Assembly: GCA_000181795.3 (NCBI GenBank)
Contig: CM012953.1
Coordinates: 12,599,827-12,663,826 of the forward strand
DNA from: Trichinella spiralis
Lineage: Eukaryota > Nematoda > Enoplea > Trichinellida > Trichinellidae
DNA length: 64,000 nucleotides
Direction of reading: 5' to 3'
Below, piece after piece: positions 49,677-61,518 of the stretch (position 1 is its first letter; each line of letters opens with the position of its first letter). A program made the position numbers and the translations under genes. The notes beneath the pieces were generated by a model, which was given only the letters and a program-made list of their open reading frames with translations, was not told the DNA's origin and did no database searches.

Positions 49677-51250
49677 AAATCTTTCTTTCTTTGCTTGTTT
49701 GTTTTCCCTTTCTATTTCTCTGCTCCTGTGTAATATTATATGTGTGCATGTTTAATTCAGCATCAGTTTCATCGCAAGGCTTGGCTAATAATAATATTCA
49801 TCCAACACTTTTAAGCCGTTGAACTTATCCGTCTATCTATTATTTTCAGTATTGCTTCAAAAATCTGTTATTCTTTCTTCCTTTCTTTAATTTTTTTCCT
49901 AGTGAGATTGCCTTTGATTCTGTGCAGATGTTTGTTAATTTTTTTAAACTATGCTTTTTTAGCTTATTTTGAATTTTTTTACTAACAAAGTTAGGTGAAT
50001 TTGCTTGCTTGATTTTTTTTAAATTTGAGCGTTTCACTTCTGAGATAAATTTGAAACTGTTGGAATATGGCTTTTTACGCGTTTAATTCTTTTTCTTTCT
50101 TTCTTTGCCGCATCCCTTTACATGTATAGGTGTACAGATTTTATATATATATAAAGAAAGAAAGAGAGAGTATAAGTACCTTTGATTGTATGTTTTTTTT
50201 GCTATTGGGGCCCATTTAAACACGGCCATATTGATTTTGCTTCCATAATTTATATTTTTTATTTCGCCTTTGCTTCCCTTAAATTTCGAATAACCGCGCT
50301 TTTACGTTTTAATCAGCTGAAGTGCAGGAAAACAATTTTTTCTCTAATTTTGGTCATTGAATTTATTGCTGTAGTTTCCAGTGAAATGATGATGATGATC
50401 ATAATAAATTGTTTGACCGAATGACTAATTTCATTTGTGCTTCTGCTGATTTTAATCGAGCTGATGGCGACAGTGTATTTATTTTTCTTATCAGTATGAT
50501 TGATGATTTGATAATGATTGTTTCACAGTAGCAGCGTTTGTTTGCGATGACTGATCATTACCAGTGTATGTTGTTTACCATTGGCGCTTAAACACAAGGG
50601 CAGCATTGATACATACCGTCGACGTCAGCTTCTTGCCAAGCCAAGTGTACAGCAATACAGAACAATAGAAGCTGCTGCAGCTGCTGCTGCTGATGGTCAA
50701 TTTTTAACATTCTTATCAAGTAAGTAAGTGATCGCATTTTTGTTCACATTCACTGTTTAATCAGCTGATTAAGAGCATTGAGAAAATTCTAATTATTTTT
50801 TTTAAATCCTTCCAAACTCTCATTTAGAGATATATTTATTGTTTGTAAAATTGATGAATTGACGAGAATGCGATCAATTTGCCAATAGAGCTTATTAAGT
50901 GAAGGTCGATTTCAATTGATGCAGTGCGTGTGTGATCAACACGCAGTGACGTAGATGTGCATTAGTTAGTTTCATTTTTTCTTCTCACTACTAATAAATT
51001 TTTTATGGTAGATTCACGTGAGACATTTGATTTGACAATATTTCAAGATTTGTAGGAAGAAAAATAGCTAATCATTTTTGTTATTAGTCGAAAATTTTGT
51101 ATTTTCTGTTGTTGTGGATGAATTTATTGATTTTCTTAGTCATCTTTTGTGTAGTCAAATTACCGAATGATGAATGCGAATATTGAAAGTGATTAAGCGA
51201 GCATGCTTTTATTTTTTGAATTTATCAAATTCTGTTCTATTCAGACAGCT
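49677..51250. other. intergenic region between epsin and EFR3
   Basis: About 1.57 kb. It includes the epsin 3' UTR and the EFR3 promoter and leader. An acceptor-like TTCAG at 49755-49759 opens a short frame ending IHPTLLSR that might be an alternative epsin terminus, without support. An acceptor ATTCAG seven bases before the EFR3 ATG points to a 5' UTR intron. A CAGCTGCTGCTGCTG stretch lies near 50680. Confidence 0.45.
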
Positions 51251-54048
51251 ATGGTGCGTGTGAATTATTATTTTTGTGGCTGTTGTGCAACGTGCCAGCC
51301 GCGATACAGACGCCTGGTCGATTCGATATATCCGTCGACCGCGGAAAATGGTCTGGTCAAGTCGAACATGCAGAAATTGACCTTCTACGCGATATCCCAC
51401 CCGGAGAAGTTGGACCGCATCGGCGGCTATTTGGCCCACTGCTTGGGACGGGATATTTACCGCCAGCGTATCGGGTATGTGAAAGTGGCGGTCGAGGCGA
51501 TGAGTCAGCTGTTGTTCGCTTGTCACGGCTCGCCGAGCTTGAACCTCTACGTGGAGAGCTATTTGAAAATGGTCCACCGCCTGTTGGAGACCCAGCTGCC
51601 GGCGTTGGAACTGCTGGCCACGGAAAGTTTTGTCAGCTTTTGCAATATCGAAGAGGACGCGCCCAGCTATTACAGGCGTTATGATTTTTTCATCAGCAAA
51701 TTCAGCGCGCTGTGTCACAGCAACGCGGCCGACTTGAAGTGCCGTCGTCAGTTGCGTTCTGCCGGTATTCGGGTAAAGTTTAGTTGCATTCCATTCCATT
51801 CCATTCCATTGGTTATTATTAATTTTTTTGTGATGTGTTTTTTTCAACGTGCAGGGTCTGCGCGGGGTGGTGCGTAAAACGGCCAGCGATGATTTGCAGG
51901 CGAATATTTGGGACAAGCAGCATATGGATAAAATTGTACCGTCGCTGTTGTACAATATGCACGATGTGGATATGGTCGATGATCCGGGCAAAAAGGCGCC
52001 GGATTTGTTGACCAATGAAGGCACCAGTGGTGGTGGAAATGAGCCGGCGTCCCAGGAAGATTTGGAAGAGACGCCGTGCTATTTGGCGGATTCGTGTTTG
52101 CGCGAGTTGATGGGCAAAGCGTCGTTTGGCAACATCAAGTACGTCGTTCAGCCGACGCTGAACCATTTCGACTACCACGAGATGTGGACGCCGCCCTCGT
52201 TTGCGGTCAGCTGCTTCGAAGCGCTGATGTACAGCGTCCAAGCCCAGTACAGCTATTTGGTCATTCAGGCGGTCATTGGCCATTTGGACAAGCACAGCAA
52301 CGACACCGCCGAGGTGCGAACCGGCATCGCTACTGTGCTTTCGAGAATTGTGGTGATCGCGGCCAACGCCAGCATCGGTCCCAGTCTTTTGGAAATATTC
52401 AACAGCATGCTGCGCCATTTGCGCCAGTCGGTCGATTTTCAATCCCACCACCCGACCAGGCGGACTGCGAAATCCGAGGAAGAGTTGGTGGAGCCGGCGC
52501 CCGGTGACCGAGAACGCGCCTACCAAGATTTGCTGATCAACACGATGGGCAATTTTGCCAACAATCTGCCCGACTACCAGAAAGTGGAAATTATGGTATT
52601 CATCATCAGCAAAGTTCCGCTGGAGACAAGCGACCGCTTGGCCGACACCTTTCTGCAGCACGTGCTCACGCGGACCTTGTTGCAAGTGGCTACCAAGTAC
52701 AAGACTGGCCATCTGGCGACCGTGCTGACCAGCACGTTCTTGGAACCGTTGCTCAAATTGGCCCTGGTCGACGACAGCGGCGTGCGTTTGCTGGTGCAGC
52801 GGATTCTGCACACGCTGCTCGACCGTCACGGCAATTTGGAAACGTTGCACCAGTTCGCCGGAGTGGTCCCGTTGGCTGCGTTGAAAAAGGCCCAGTTCAA
52901 CGTGGAAAAATGCACCCGAGGCGATGCCACGTTTGTCCAACGCTGCGGCAGAAGCCTGATTTCGATGCTATACAAGGCGGCTCTGATGAAGCACAACACG
53001 GCCCAGAATTTCGACGCCATCTTCTTCACCATGGTGTTGTTGTTTCTGGAAGTCGGCTGCGAGATGGTCGTTGTTGATCTGTTTCGTCTGGTGCTCGCCT
53101 GGCAAGATTTGCTGATGACCGTCGACGTTGGCCACCAAGATGATGATGATGATGGGAATGATGTGTTGCGCAATGATCACTGTTTCGAAGGGCAGAAGGT
53201 GGTGATTATTGGTATTGAAATCAATTGAATATTTAATGAAATTTTATTATTCAGACACAATTTGAATACATGATTTCCAAGTACGTGTTTTTGGTATCCG
53301 AGTTGATGGCCATGCCGGCGTTGAGTCAACATGCCGAGAGGTTTCTTGTCCAATGTGAACAGAGGAAGCTGTTCGAACAGACTGATGACAGAATTCCATT
53401 GTCAGTAGAAGAGAACGGAACCGTTTCAGTAGATGCTGATTCAGCTGATTTGGTGCCGCATGTTGATGTTGAACACGGTTCTCTTGTGGAAAAGCAGACT
53501 TTGCTGGACGCGTTGAAGTTGCGCGATTACGACACTACAAGATTGAATCGTGCATTTTCTTTCAATTTTATTAATGTCCAATCGTCAGTTTTTGGTACAA
53601 TTAATTAATTAATTAATTAATTATCTGTATATTTATTTGTTCAATTTTTTAAGGTTCAGATTCGATGGATGGACGAAGTATGTCAATGGAAAGTGACAGT
53701 GGCGAATCGTCGGACAGTGTGAAATTGCGTCGTTTGTCTCGGAAATTGGAACCGGTGCTTGTGCACAACGGGGTTCCATTCCCGCCCACAGTAGATGGTC
53801 TGCGGCAAGTGTTGAACCAGCCGACTGAGTATTGGCTCAAGCAAGAAGAGGAGCGTTGCAAGCAAACTATCGAAATGTTTCAGAAATTACCATTTAATGA
53901 ACTGGTTGAAATGCAGCAACGCAATTCTTCCAACTTGAACAGAACAGTGGAACGGCTCTTGGCTAATGTCGATCAACAGGACGAATCCAAAAGGACAAGC
54001 ACACCTAAAACGGCACGGTCGAAATTTCCCGAACTGTTTGTTTATTAA
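51251..54048 (+). CDS. EFR3: EFR3 homolog, plasma-membrane PI4KA scaffold
   Basis: Membrane anchor that recruits the TTC7-PI4KIIIalpha complex to the plasma membrane to make PI4P. Four exons in phase, 866 residues: 51251-51772, 51855-53198, 53255-53594 and 53654-54048. The N-terminus has the palmitoylation cysteine cluster CGCC and C at residues 9-15, then PRYRRLVDSIYP, GLVKSNMQKLTFYAISHPEK, FVSFCNIEEDAPSYYRRYDFF and IWDKQHMDKIVPSLLYNM: all diagnostic. HEAT-type helices follow, and the end KFPELFVY matches the conserved C-terminus. The end of exon 2 (an acidic DDDDD loop) and the end of exon 3 are the least certain junctions. The two large exons are G/C-rich at third positions compared with neighbours. 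Confidence 0.94.
51786..51811. repeat. (CATTC)n pentanucleotide repeat in EFR3 intron
   Basis: Five tandem CATTC units in the 82-bp first coding intron, where they form the middle of the intron. Confidence 0.85.
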
Positions 54049-54057
54049 TTTATTAGT

Positions 54058-54100
54058 ACAATTATTATTATTATTATTATTGTTGTTGTTGTTGTTATTC
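54058..54100. repeat. compound (ATT)n(GTT)n microsatellite
   Basis: About eight ATT units pass directly into five GTT units, just after the EFR3 stop codon in the presumed 3' UTR. Confidence 0.85.
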
Positions 54101-54599
54101 TTGTTTGATACTGCTGTTGCTCTCGTTGCTGTTGTTTTTGCTTTTTTTTCGTTTAGACGTTGGATAACTGTTGTGGTGAATGCAAAATATCCACCCTGTC
54201 GTTGCATCGTTATGTGATAGCATTGTACACGTTGTGCGCTTAATGCATAGAAAAATATGTTGAAAAAAGTAAATGGATATTGGTTTTTGCTAAATTCATT
54301 TCAACTTACGTATTATAGCGCAAAAGTCAACACTGAACAGAAGATCGATCAATCAGTGTTAATTGTACCTTTGTTAATTTAAGTTTATTTAATAATTATA
54401 TGCATTTTTTGCAAATTATAATTTCATAAATTAAAAAAAAACTTGACAAGAAGAGAACTGAACTGAGAGGATGTTGTTACAAACTAAACAAATCAATTGT
54501 AACTATTTACCTGCCAATATCAAGCTAGAATTGTGGAAACAAAATCCCCAAAACTCTAAATCCTATTTTTGGATTCTGCTGTGTATGTATATGGTAGAT
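54101..54599. other. intergenic spacer after EFR3
   Basis: AT-rich, with no gene seen. It presumably contains the rest of the EFR3 3' UTR and the unrecognised left part of the pogo-like insertion that ends at 54794. Confidence 0.45.
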
Positions 54600-54794
54600 C
54601 TGCAAGTTCAGTATAAGGTTGTTTCCATCTATGAGGTTCCATACCATAACAGTCACGATAACGATTTGTCATAAAGGTAGTTTGCTATGTCCGAGTCGTA
54701 CATGATACTATTTTACCGCTAGGCACCACGAAAACAAGTTCATTATAAAGATAGCTCTCTGTAATCGTGTTCGTTATAAACAGATTCCACTGTA
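54600..54794 (-). mobile_element. pogo/Tigger-like (Tc1-mariner superfamily) transposon end
   Basis: Read on the minus strand from 54792, the sequence starts CAGTGGAATCTGTTTATAACGAAC. This is the typical CAGT(G/C)GAA..C..TATAACGA end of pogo-family elements. It is flanked by TA (54793-54794), the target dinucleotide. Inside, related words recur (ttcattataaag, ggttccata, acgataacgat), as in the subterminal repeats of these elements. No transposase is seen and the other end was not found. Confidence 0.5.
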
Positions 54795-54859
54795 TATTGA
54801 TAATAAAATTTTTTTTGTGCTGTGCTCATTATTAACATGCACAACTGAGGCGAGTGAAC

Positions 54860-55530
54860 TTGTACAGACGTAGTTGGAGGATGATGTGTTGAGCAATGTT
54901 GCAGCAGCTAATCTGATGCTAGTGAAAATTGAACGTCGTCGTCGTCAGCTTTTACGATCTGTCTCAACGCAAAACTGTTTTCAGCATTTAATTCTTTTTC
55001 CAAAAAACGGTTCACAGATTTTAAAAACTATCTCTAAACTTTGTGGCTTTTTGGAAAGGCGCTTGGAACAAGCGAGATGTTCGATTAGAATGGAATGGCG
55101 TTGTTGCAAAAGTCAGAGATGAGGAAAATTCAGTAGTGAGGACAGTTAGCAGCAATGGCCATGCGAATCCGGTGGGCGGTGACAACGTGACGTTGCAATG
55201 TTCAGAACGTAGGTACGAGTTGCAGGATGCGGACAGCTTGTGGAATCACATCAGGTCGGGATATTTGTTCAAAAAGGAATACTGTTGTCGAATCTGCTTG
55301 GCCATATTTGCTAAGCTCGTGCGCTTGGAGCGCGCATGCTCGGGTGCACGGCATCAACTGCTCGTTTGTATGCTTGGAATGCGGCAAAGAGCTGGGCAGA
55401 GCCGAAAAGCGTGGATGTCACTTGCTCATCCACTACGCAGACCGTTGCCACACGCCGGCTTGAATTTGTCCGGTGTGTTTGAAATATTACAACGACCGCA
55501 CTGGTTGGTTCTGGTGCACTGTTAAGTTAA
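54860..55530 (+). pseudogene. broken C2H2-like zinc-finger gene
   Basis: Protein-like sequence continues through three successive frames without plausible introns. The first frame contains LEDDVLSNVAAANLMLVKIERRR; after a shift near 55040-55060 the second contains YELQDADSLWNH and YCCRICLAIF; after another near 55300 the third contains SAHARVHGINCSFVCLECGK and KRGCHLLIHYADRCH. An in-frame TGA at about 55463 is followed by ICPVCLKYYNDRTGW. The Cys-x2-Cys and His spacing suggests a chain of zinc fingers. The lack of introns, two frame changes and a nonsense codon suggest a processed or decayed copy, though sequencing errors could cause some breaks. Confidence 0.5.
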
Positions 55531-56443
55531 AGTAACTGTTAAACGAAGTCCATTATGAAATTCACGCAAACATTGTTCGAAGCAACGAAAACTACGTAAT
55601 ATAAACCACTGATGTAAGCCAGGGCGGACCGACTATTTCTGGGAAGCAGTAGTACAACAGCCAGAGAGTAACATTGAATGGAAAATCAAATGAGAAGCAG
55701 TAGTGTAGGAAAAGGAGGTAAAAAACGAAGCTCGAGGTGCGGAACAGTAGTAGTTGTATTGAATTTGGCCTAGCTCGCCTTGTCTGCGATACGCGTGCTT
55801 ATTCTGATGTAGCGAACAATAAACTGTGCAGAGTATCAATATTTTTTATAGCTGATGATAAGCGTAAAGCGGCCGCGAACACCACTACACTCGCATAATA
55901 TTGCTCAGTTAATTTCACTTACACGGTTATTCATTTGATGTTTTTCTTAAACATTTTAAAAATTATTATTGTTTTTTTTTCAAAAAAAAACAAAAATACA
56001 AATTCAAATAAATACGAATATTACATTTGCTAAAGAGATAAATACTGTACATTAGCCTAGCTTGCGCATCTTTTCATGAATACTGTATCAGTGTTGTTGT
56101 TGTTCACGTTTATAGCTTAAAAAGAATATTTTAGCTTTAGGTATACATTTCCGTTTTCTTTTGTATTCTTATTATGAAATAGATGTAAAATTTTTATAAT
56201 TCATTTTTTAACATTATACTTTATTTTATTTATAATACACTTTTTTCATAAAGGATGTTATAATTTTTGAATTTTAATGGAGAAATGGTATATTTTTTAA
56301 TTTGCATGCATACACGTACATTTATGCATAAATTGAAGTACATGGTAAAAAATTTTTAATTACTTGTTTTTGATATTGTCTGCAAGCATCAAATAGTGTT
56401 GTATTTTAAGCTTTGTTTCACTAATGTTGAATTGAATTGAAAC
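55531..56443. other. intergenic spacer before the carrier gene
   Basis: About 900 bp. The part up to 55880 is less AT-rich, contains repeated agcagtagt words, and is likely more repeat debris. The rest is AT-rich promoter and leader sequence of the carrier gene. No gene recognised. Confidence 0.45.
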
Positions 56444-57884
56444 ATGGCAACTGTGGATAAAACCAAGAAGCACGCCAGGTGGTACTTTGGTGGTTTGGGT
56501 TCTGCTGGTGCCGCATGCTGTACTCATCCGTTGGACTTGTTGAAGGTGCATTTACAAACACAGCAAGAAGGAAAAATTGGTCTGATTCGGATGGGCATTA
56601 AAGTGTTCAAAACGGATGGCATCATGGGTTTGTACAATGGGTTGTCGGCAAGTCTTTTACGTCAAGTATTATTTCTTTTCTTTTTGTTTGGTTTTTCTTT
56701 CAAGAGCAACTTTTTGTGGTTTTTGTTGATTATTTTAAGCTTACCTACTCTTTGACTCGTTTCGGTATGTACGAAGCAATAAAGGACAGTTTACCCAAAG
56801 GTAATGTTGCATGCATGCATATATATATGCGAATATTACAATCTGTAGTGTTTTTCTGTTTTATACAGATAAAGGCCCAGCTCCATTTTACCAAAAAGTG
56901 GCGATAGCAGCTATTTCGGGGGGATGTGGAGGTCTGGTTGGTACTCCTGGGGATATGGTCAATGTTCGTATGCAAAATGACATGAAGCTACCGGCTGACA
57001 AACGTCGAAAGTACTTTTGTCCTCTAAAATATTTCAAATCATAACATGTTTACTACAATGCAAGGTTTTAGCTACAAAAATGCTTTGGATGGTGTTTATC
57101 GAGTCGCTCGGGAAGAAGGTGTGACGCGTCTATTTTCCGGTGCGACAACCGCCACGGCTAGGGCAGTTTTTATGACCATTGGACAAGTAAAACATGTTTA
57201 TGTTTTTTTGCATAATAATATATACTGTAGGCTGAATTTGAAAGTCATGTTCATTGATTTGTTCAATAAATAATAATAATTATTATTTATTGGGTAAAAT
57301 TTAGTTTTCGTTTTTTACTTCATATTTTAACGTGGAAATTGTTTATTGAAAAAAAAAGTTTTGCTGTTCCGAAATAATTTTCAATATTTTTAGTTGGCAT
57401 TTTATGATCAGTTCAAACAAATACTTTTGACTACCAGCTTCTTTAAAGACAATTTGATCACCCACTTCAGTGCTAGTCTTTCAGCTGTAAGGTTTTCAGT
57501 TTTTATTTACTCATATGTTAATGTTTAGCTGAAATCAGTAATTAATTATTCAGGCTGGCGTGGCGACAGTAATAACTCAACCGTTGGACGTGCTGAAAAC
57601 GCGAATGATGAACGCCAAGCCGGGTGAATTCAAAGGAGTTATCGATTGCTTCCTGTACACTGCCAGAGTTGGACCCGCTGGATTCTTCAAGGTTCCTTTT
57701 TTTTTAATTCAAGTTAGCTTTTCTTCTCTACTCTTATTAAAGTTGATTGTGTTTTCAGGGATTCATACCAGCTTTCATTCGTTTAGCTCCTCAAACAATT
57801 TTGACATTCATTTTCTTCGAACAGTTGCGTATCAATTTCGGGTACTTCCCCCCCAAAGAGATTTCTGAATTTTCTGAGAAATAA
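56444..57884 (+). CDS. SLC25A10: mitochondrial dicarboxylate carrier
   Basis: Inner-membrane antiporter exchanging malate or succinate for phosphate. Seven exons in phase, 298 residues: 56444-56665, 56740-56800, 56869-57010, 57072-57186, 57394-57486, 57554-57691 and 57759-57884. Three mitochondrial-carrier repeats are visible with signatures PLDLLK, PGDMVN and PLDVLK. Subfamily-specific blocks are ARWYFGGLGSAGAACCTHP, GTPGDMVNVRMQNDMKLP, ALDGVYRVAREEG, LFSGATTATARAVF and the end IRLAPQTILTFIFFEQLR. Exon 4 uses the TTTTAG at 57071 as acceptor, restoring RRNYKNALDG across the junction. The start is the first ATG. Normal length and no defects. Convergent with PAICS. Confidence 0.95.
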
Positions 57885-58448
57885 TTTTAGCAACTCGCGT
57901 GAAAAAGCATAGAATAATTTCAATAAGTGTCATAATTGTAATTTCATTAGCTCGTTCAGTTGTCTGCGATCGAAGATGCATGTTGTTAGTGTTCTACTTT
58001 GTTAAGTTTTAATTAATTAGTATGCATGAAAGTATTTATTTTGTTTTTGAAGAAATAATGTTTAACTTGAAGTAAATAACGGTTGCTAAGGTTGGATTAA
58101 AACATTTCTTTTCTGAACACTACTGATCTATCAACGACAGACAAATTTAAACCGTTCTTAAACAAAGAGAATAAAATGAACAAAACATGAAGACTAATTT
58201 ATTTCACCGAAGCACAACTAATTTTCTAACAACATAATGATGCAATTATTGCCACACCACAATAAATGTAAATTAAATGAGCGCATTGCCTTCAGTATAA
58301 ATACAAACGAAACATTTTTAAAAAGTGTATTTTGTTCTGAAGTACAAAAATGTTTTTCATGCATAAAGGTTTACAAAATGCAATAAATAAAGTTGAATGA
58401 AAAAAAATCACCTCTTAAGTTGAACAGTAATATCTTGTTATCATCAAT
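57885..58448. other. 3' UTR spacer between convergent carrier and PAICS genes
   Basis: 565 bp. AATAAA signals on the plus strand near 58170 and 58262 and one on the minus strand at 58198-58203 would make the two transcripts overlap at their 3' ends. No gene seen. Confidence 0.55.
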
Positions 58449-60700
58449 TCAACGATTCGCTTTTTCCATACTCGTCACATTACCCAATCGAAAAGCACGA
58501 TCTGATTTCTAAAAACCATCACACGAATGAAGAACAGTAGTAGTAGTATTAAAAGATGAACAAATAAAATTCATCATTAATTATAAATTACCATCATAGC
58601 GATGTGATTCAACAACTTCTTAACTCTCAAATGTCCCCAAACAACATGATCACTCAAGCCAAGTATGCTGGCAGCGTGCAAAGCTGCTGATTCAGCGGAA
58701 ATTGCAGTAGTGCATCCAACACCTGCTTAGATAAAAACGAAAAAAGTGAATAAATAAAATTGTCGATTGGAATATAATTTTCATCAAACCCACCGGCTGG
58801 AAGGCAAATAGAAGATCGGAAATCTTCAGATGAAGCCCGCTCATTGACTGGCGAACAATTGATCACCGGATAGGGGGTATTGCCGGCCAATAGTGCCGCA
58901 AGTCCGTTGTTGTTGCCAGAAACTACTATGAAAACTGTTGGAATTTGTCCACCTGAATGAAGAAGAAGAAAATATTTTCATAATTTCTAATAATACTTGC
59001 TTATCATTTCATTCTCATCATCATCGGACAGCGCCGCAATTTAAATTAATCAAGGATTTAAAAGTATTACTTTCAAATTCGGTCAGCATTTTCATCGTCT
59101 TGTTGGTACTTTTGTGAGCTGAAGTAACTCGTAGAAAGCAAGGCACGCCCAAGCGGAGCAAATGTGCGCGTATTTCTTCGCAAAAGTTGCTATCACGTTC
59201 GCATGCCATCAACACAATCGCACGACCAACAGGCGCAGTTCTGAATTGCTGAATAAAAGCAGAAGCTTTTGCATATTAAAAACAAACAAATTAATAATCA
59301 ACTACTTTCAGTTTCTCAACCACCCAAGTATAATTGCCTTTTAATTCAATCAAATGCTTCTCTTGTACATCGGTCAAATCACGATAAAACTGCTTGTCCA
59401 GTTGCAATCGGTTGTCATCACCAGCCCAAAGAAGCCAACTGTCGCTGTCAATCACATCAGCCACAATTATGTTTCCTGTAAAATTATTTTTCAATAAATT
59501 TATAAAATTGTTTTACTGGCAAGATGCCATCTGAAAAACGCAACCACTGCCACGTCAAACGTCGACGGACACTTGCCTGTCAACGGATCTACGCCGAATT
59601 CAACCTTCAAATCAACCAACGTGCATCCAAAAGTTAGCCACGCCCTTTCCAACACTTCAAACACAGTGGAACATACGCAAGTCATCAAATTCACCTCTGC
59701 CTGTTCGATCGTTATGCCGCTTACAGTAAGTCCGGATTCGATCAACGTTTCTCGAGACCACAGATGATCACCGGCAGCATCATCCTGAAAACAGCCAATC
59801 AGGAGGTTGAAAAAAATTTTTTAAATCAACAAGCACAAATGGAAAAAAACACACACTTTGCACAGAAGCGTATCAAAATATGAACTATTATAATTTTATG
59901 ACATGTATTTGAAATTAGTGATTATAAAACTGGTTTTATAGTTTTATATACTGTTCAAATGTTGAAATCTTTTACCGCAGCTAACTTTAATCTGTAAAAA
60001 TCATAATAAATGTCACACAGAGCATTCGATAAATTGAATTCAGCGTATACTGTATACTAAAATTAAACTCAAATATTAAAAATAATATTTTAAGAAACAG
60101 AATCAAGCAATGCTTGAGTCAAATCGTTTGTTGAATCGATAAAGAATTTAACGCAACAAAATAAAAACTTGCTGCACTAACTTTGTAAAATATTTCCACT
60201 TTTGGTGGATAAAACACGTAGCCTTCTTTAACTGCTGGATTTCTTCTCAAATACGATCCGGCTGCGACGCGTCTAACAACCCATTCAAGTGGCAACATAA
60301 CGCATCGTTTTGCAATAAATTCAGTATCACTGTGCTTTTTCATATAATGTGTTCTGATGCCTGAAGTTTTGATTTCGAAAAAATGTCATTTACAACAACA
60401 GTTTTCACTCACCTAGCATGTTCAAGTATTCGAAAACTATGCACGTTGTCGCGTTGCTCAGTGCAGCTTTACCATCCACTGCGTAACGTTGTTCCGCAGA
60501 AAATGCGGTGACGAAATCTTTGCTTTGCACCAGCACAAAACTGCTGTCAGAAATTTGCAAAACTGTTTTGGTCTTGCCTTCGGAAATATTTTTGCAATCT
60601 TCCAACCCTTAAAAAGCACCACTAAGAACAACTGTTTTACAACATATTTTTTACGATAGCCAATACTGAATTGAGGTATCCCTTGTTCATCTGATTCCAT
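58449..60700 (-). CDS. PAICS: bifunctional SAICAR synthetase / AIR carboxylase
   Basis: Cytosolic enzyme of de novo purine synthesis: carboxylates AIR to CAIR and adds aspartate to give SAICAR. Nine exons in phase, 441 residues: 60655-60700, 60413-60607, 60182-60360, 59577-59784, 59306-59475, 59071-59248, 58794-58952, 58592-58722 and 58449-58508. N-terminal SAICAR synthetase: [75 protein letters not shown]-terminal AIR carboxylase: [51 protein letters not shown]. Intron 4 has a GC donor (ACAG/GCAAGT), the only choice that keeps frame. Length and fusion order match animal PAICS. Confidence 0.96.
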
Positions 60701-61228
60701 TGGGTGAAATGGAGCGAGTTTTTTAATCGCGATCGACGTGCAAAACTACGATGCAGCAGTCAAAATAAAACGTACAGTACGTTATGCTACTTGCGTTTTG
60801 TTTAATTACAGAAAACTGTCGTCCAACACTAACACAAAGTTGAAACGCATATTAATGAAATCTTAATTTAAAATTTAATAAGACAAAATAACACAAAGAA
60901 GAAATGAAACATACTGTTAATTAATGTAAAAAGTAAGCTGTTAGGAAATCTTTAGTTCAAACTTGAAGATCCCTTTTGTAAGTGGACTGTATGTTTTTAT
61001 TTATAACGATGCAAAACAATGAATGTTGTTTTGTTCAACTTAATTTTAATCAGTTGAATCAAGAACGGGGAATAATACAGTAGCTGAATAGCAGTTTGAA
61101 ATGTTTGCAAGGCTAACTTTCTTGCTTCTCTTATTTCCTCCCTACTCACTTTTATTTATACATGTTTGTTGACATCATTCCGCGTTTTATGGCTCAAATT
61201 TTCGAGGAAAAATATAATTAAAATGGGT
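60701..61228. other. intergenic spacer upstream of PAICS
   Basis: About 530 bp AT-rich region between the PAICS start and the LTR. It should contain the PAICS promoter. No gene seen. Confidence 0.5.
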
Positions 61229-61490
61229 TGTTTGTGCAACCGTTTAATCTGTGTGGCTCCGGTGATTGGAACAGCCGCGCTGTCAGTAACTGAGCCCCGA
61301 GGTTGTGATAGGTATACAGCGTGGACCCTAACCCTTTGACCGTTTTATTGCCATTCCATTGTCCACTATCAAGAAAAAACAAGGGTGTCAACTTACATTG
61401 CGTCACTATTGTTTTGTTGCAGTAAACAATATTTTGATCGTAGGGAGTTTAAAAATTGATAAGCAGGTATAGAGAAAAGATTTCTCAACA
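61229..61490 (-). repeat. 3' LTR of a BEL/Pao-type retrotransposon
   Basis: 262-bp segment with the TG...CA ends expected of an LTR. On the element's (minus) strand it begins TGTTGAGAAATC directly after a polypurine tract and ends CACAAACA. It contains an internal AATAAA-type signal (minus strand, near 61345). The second LTR is not in the window, so the boundaries rest on the ends and the adjoining tract only. Confidence 0.65.
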
Positions 61491-61500
61491 CCTCCCACCC
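61491..61500 (-). other. polypurine tract
   Basis: GGGTGGGAGG on the minus strand, immediately before the LTR. Retroelements use such a tract to prime plus-strand DNA. Confidence 0.65.
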
Positions 61501-61518
61501 CAAAAAGGTCAACGGGGT

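Noticed and set aside
51819-52940. Antisense open frame of about 370 codons across EFR3
   Set aside because: Composition shadow of the G/C-rich EFR3 exon; His/Arg/Gln-rich with no family resemblance. The sense frame is diagnostic EFR3.
53598-53625. TTAA-rich run as a piggyBac target duplication
   Set aside because: It is a simple (TTAA)n repeat in an EFR3 intron; no inverted ends or transposase nearby.
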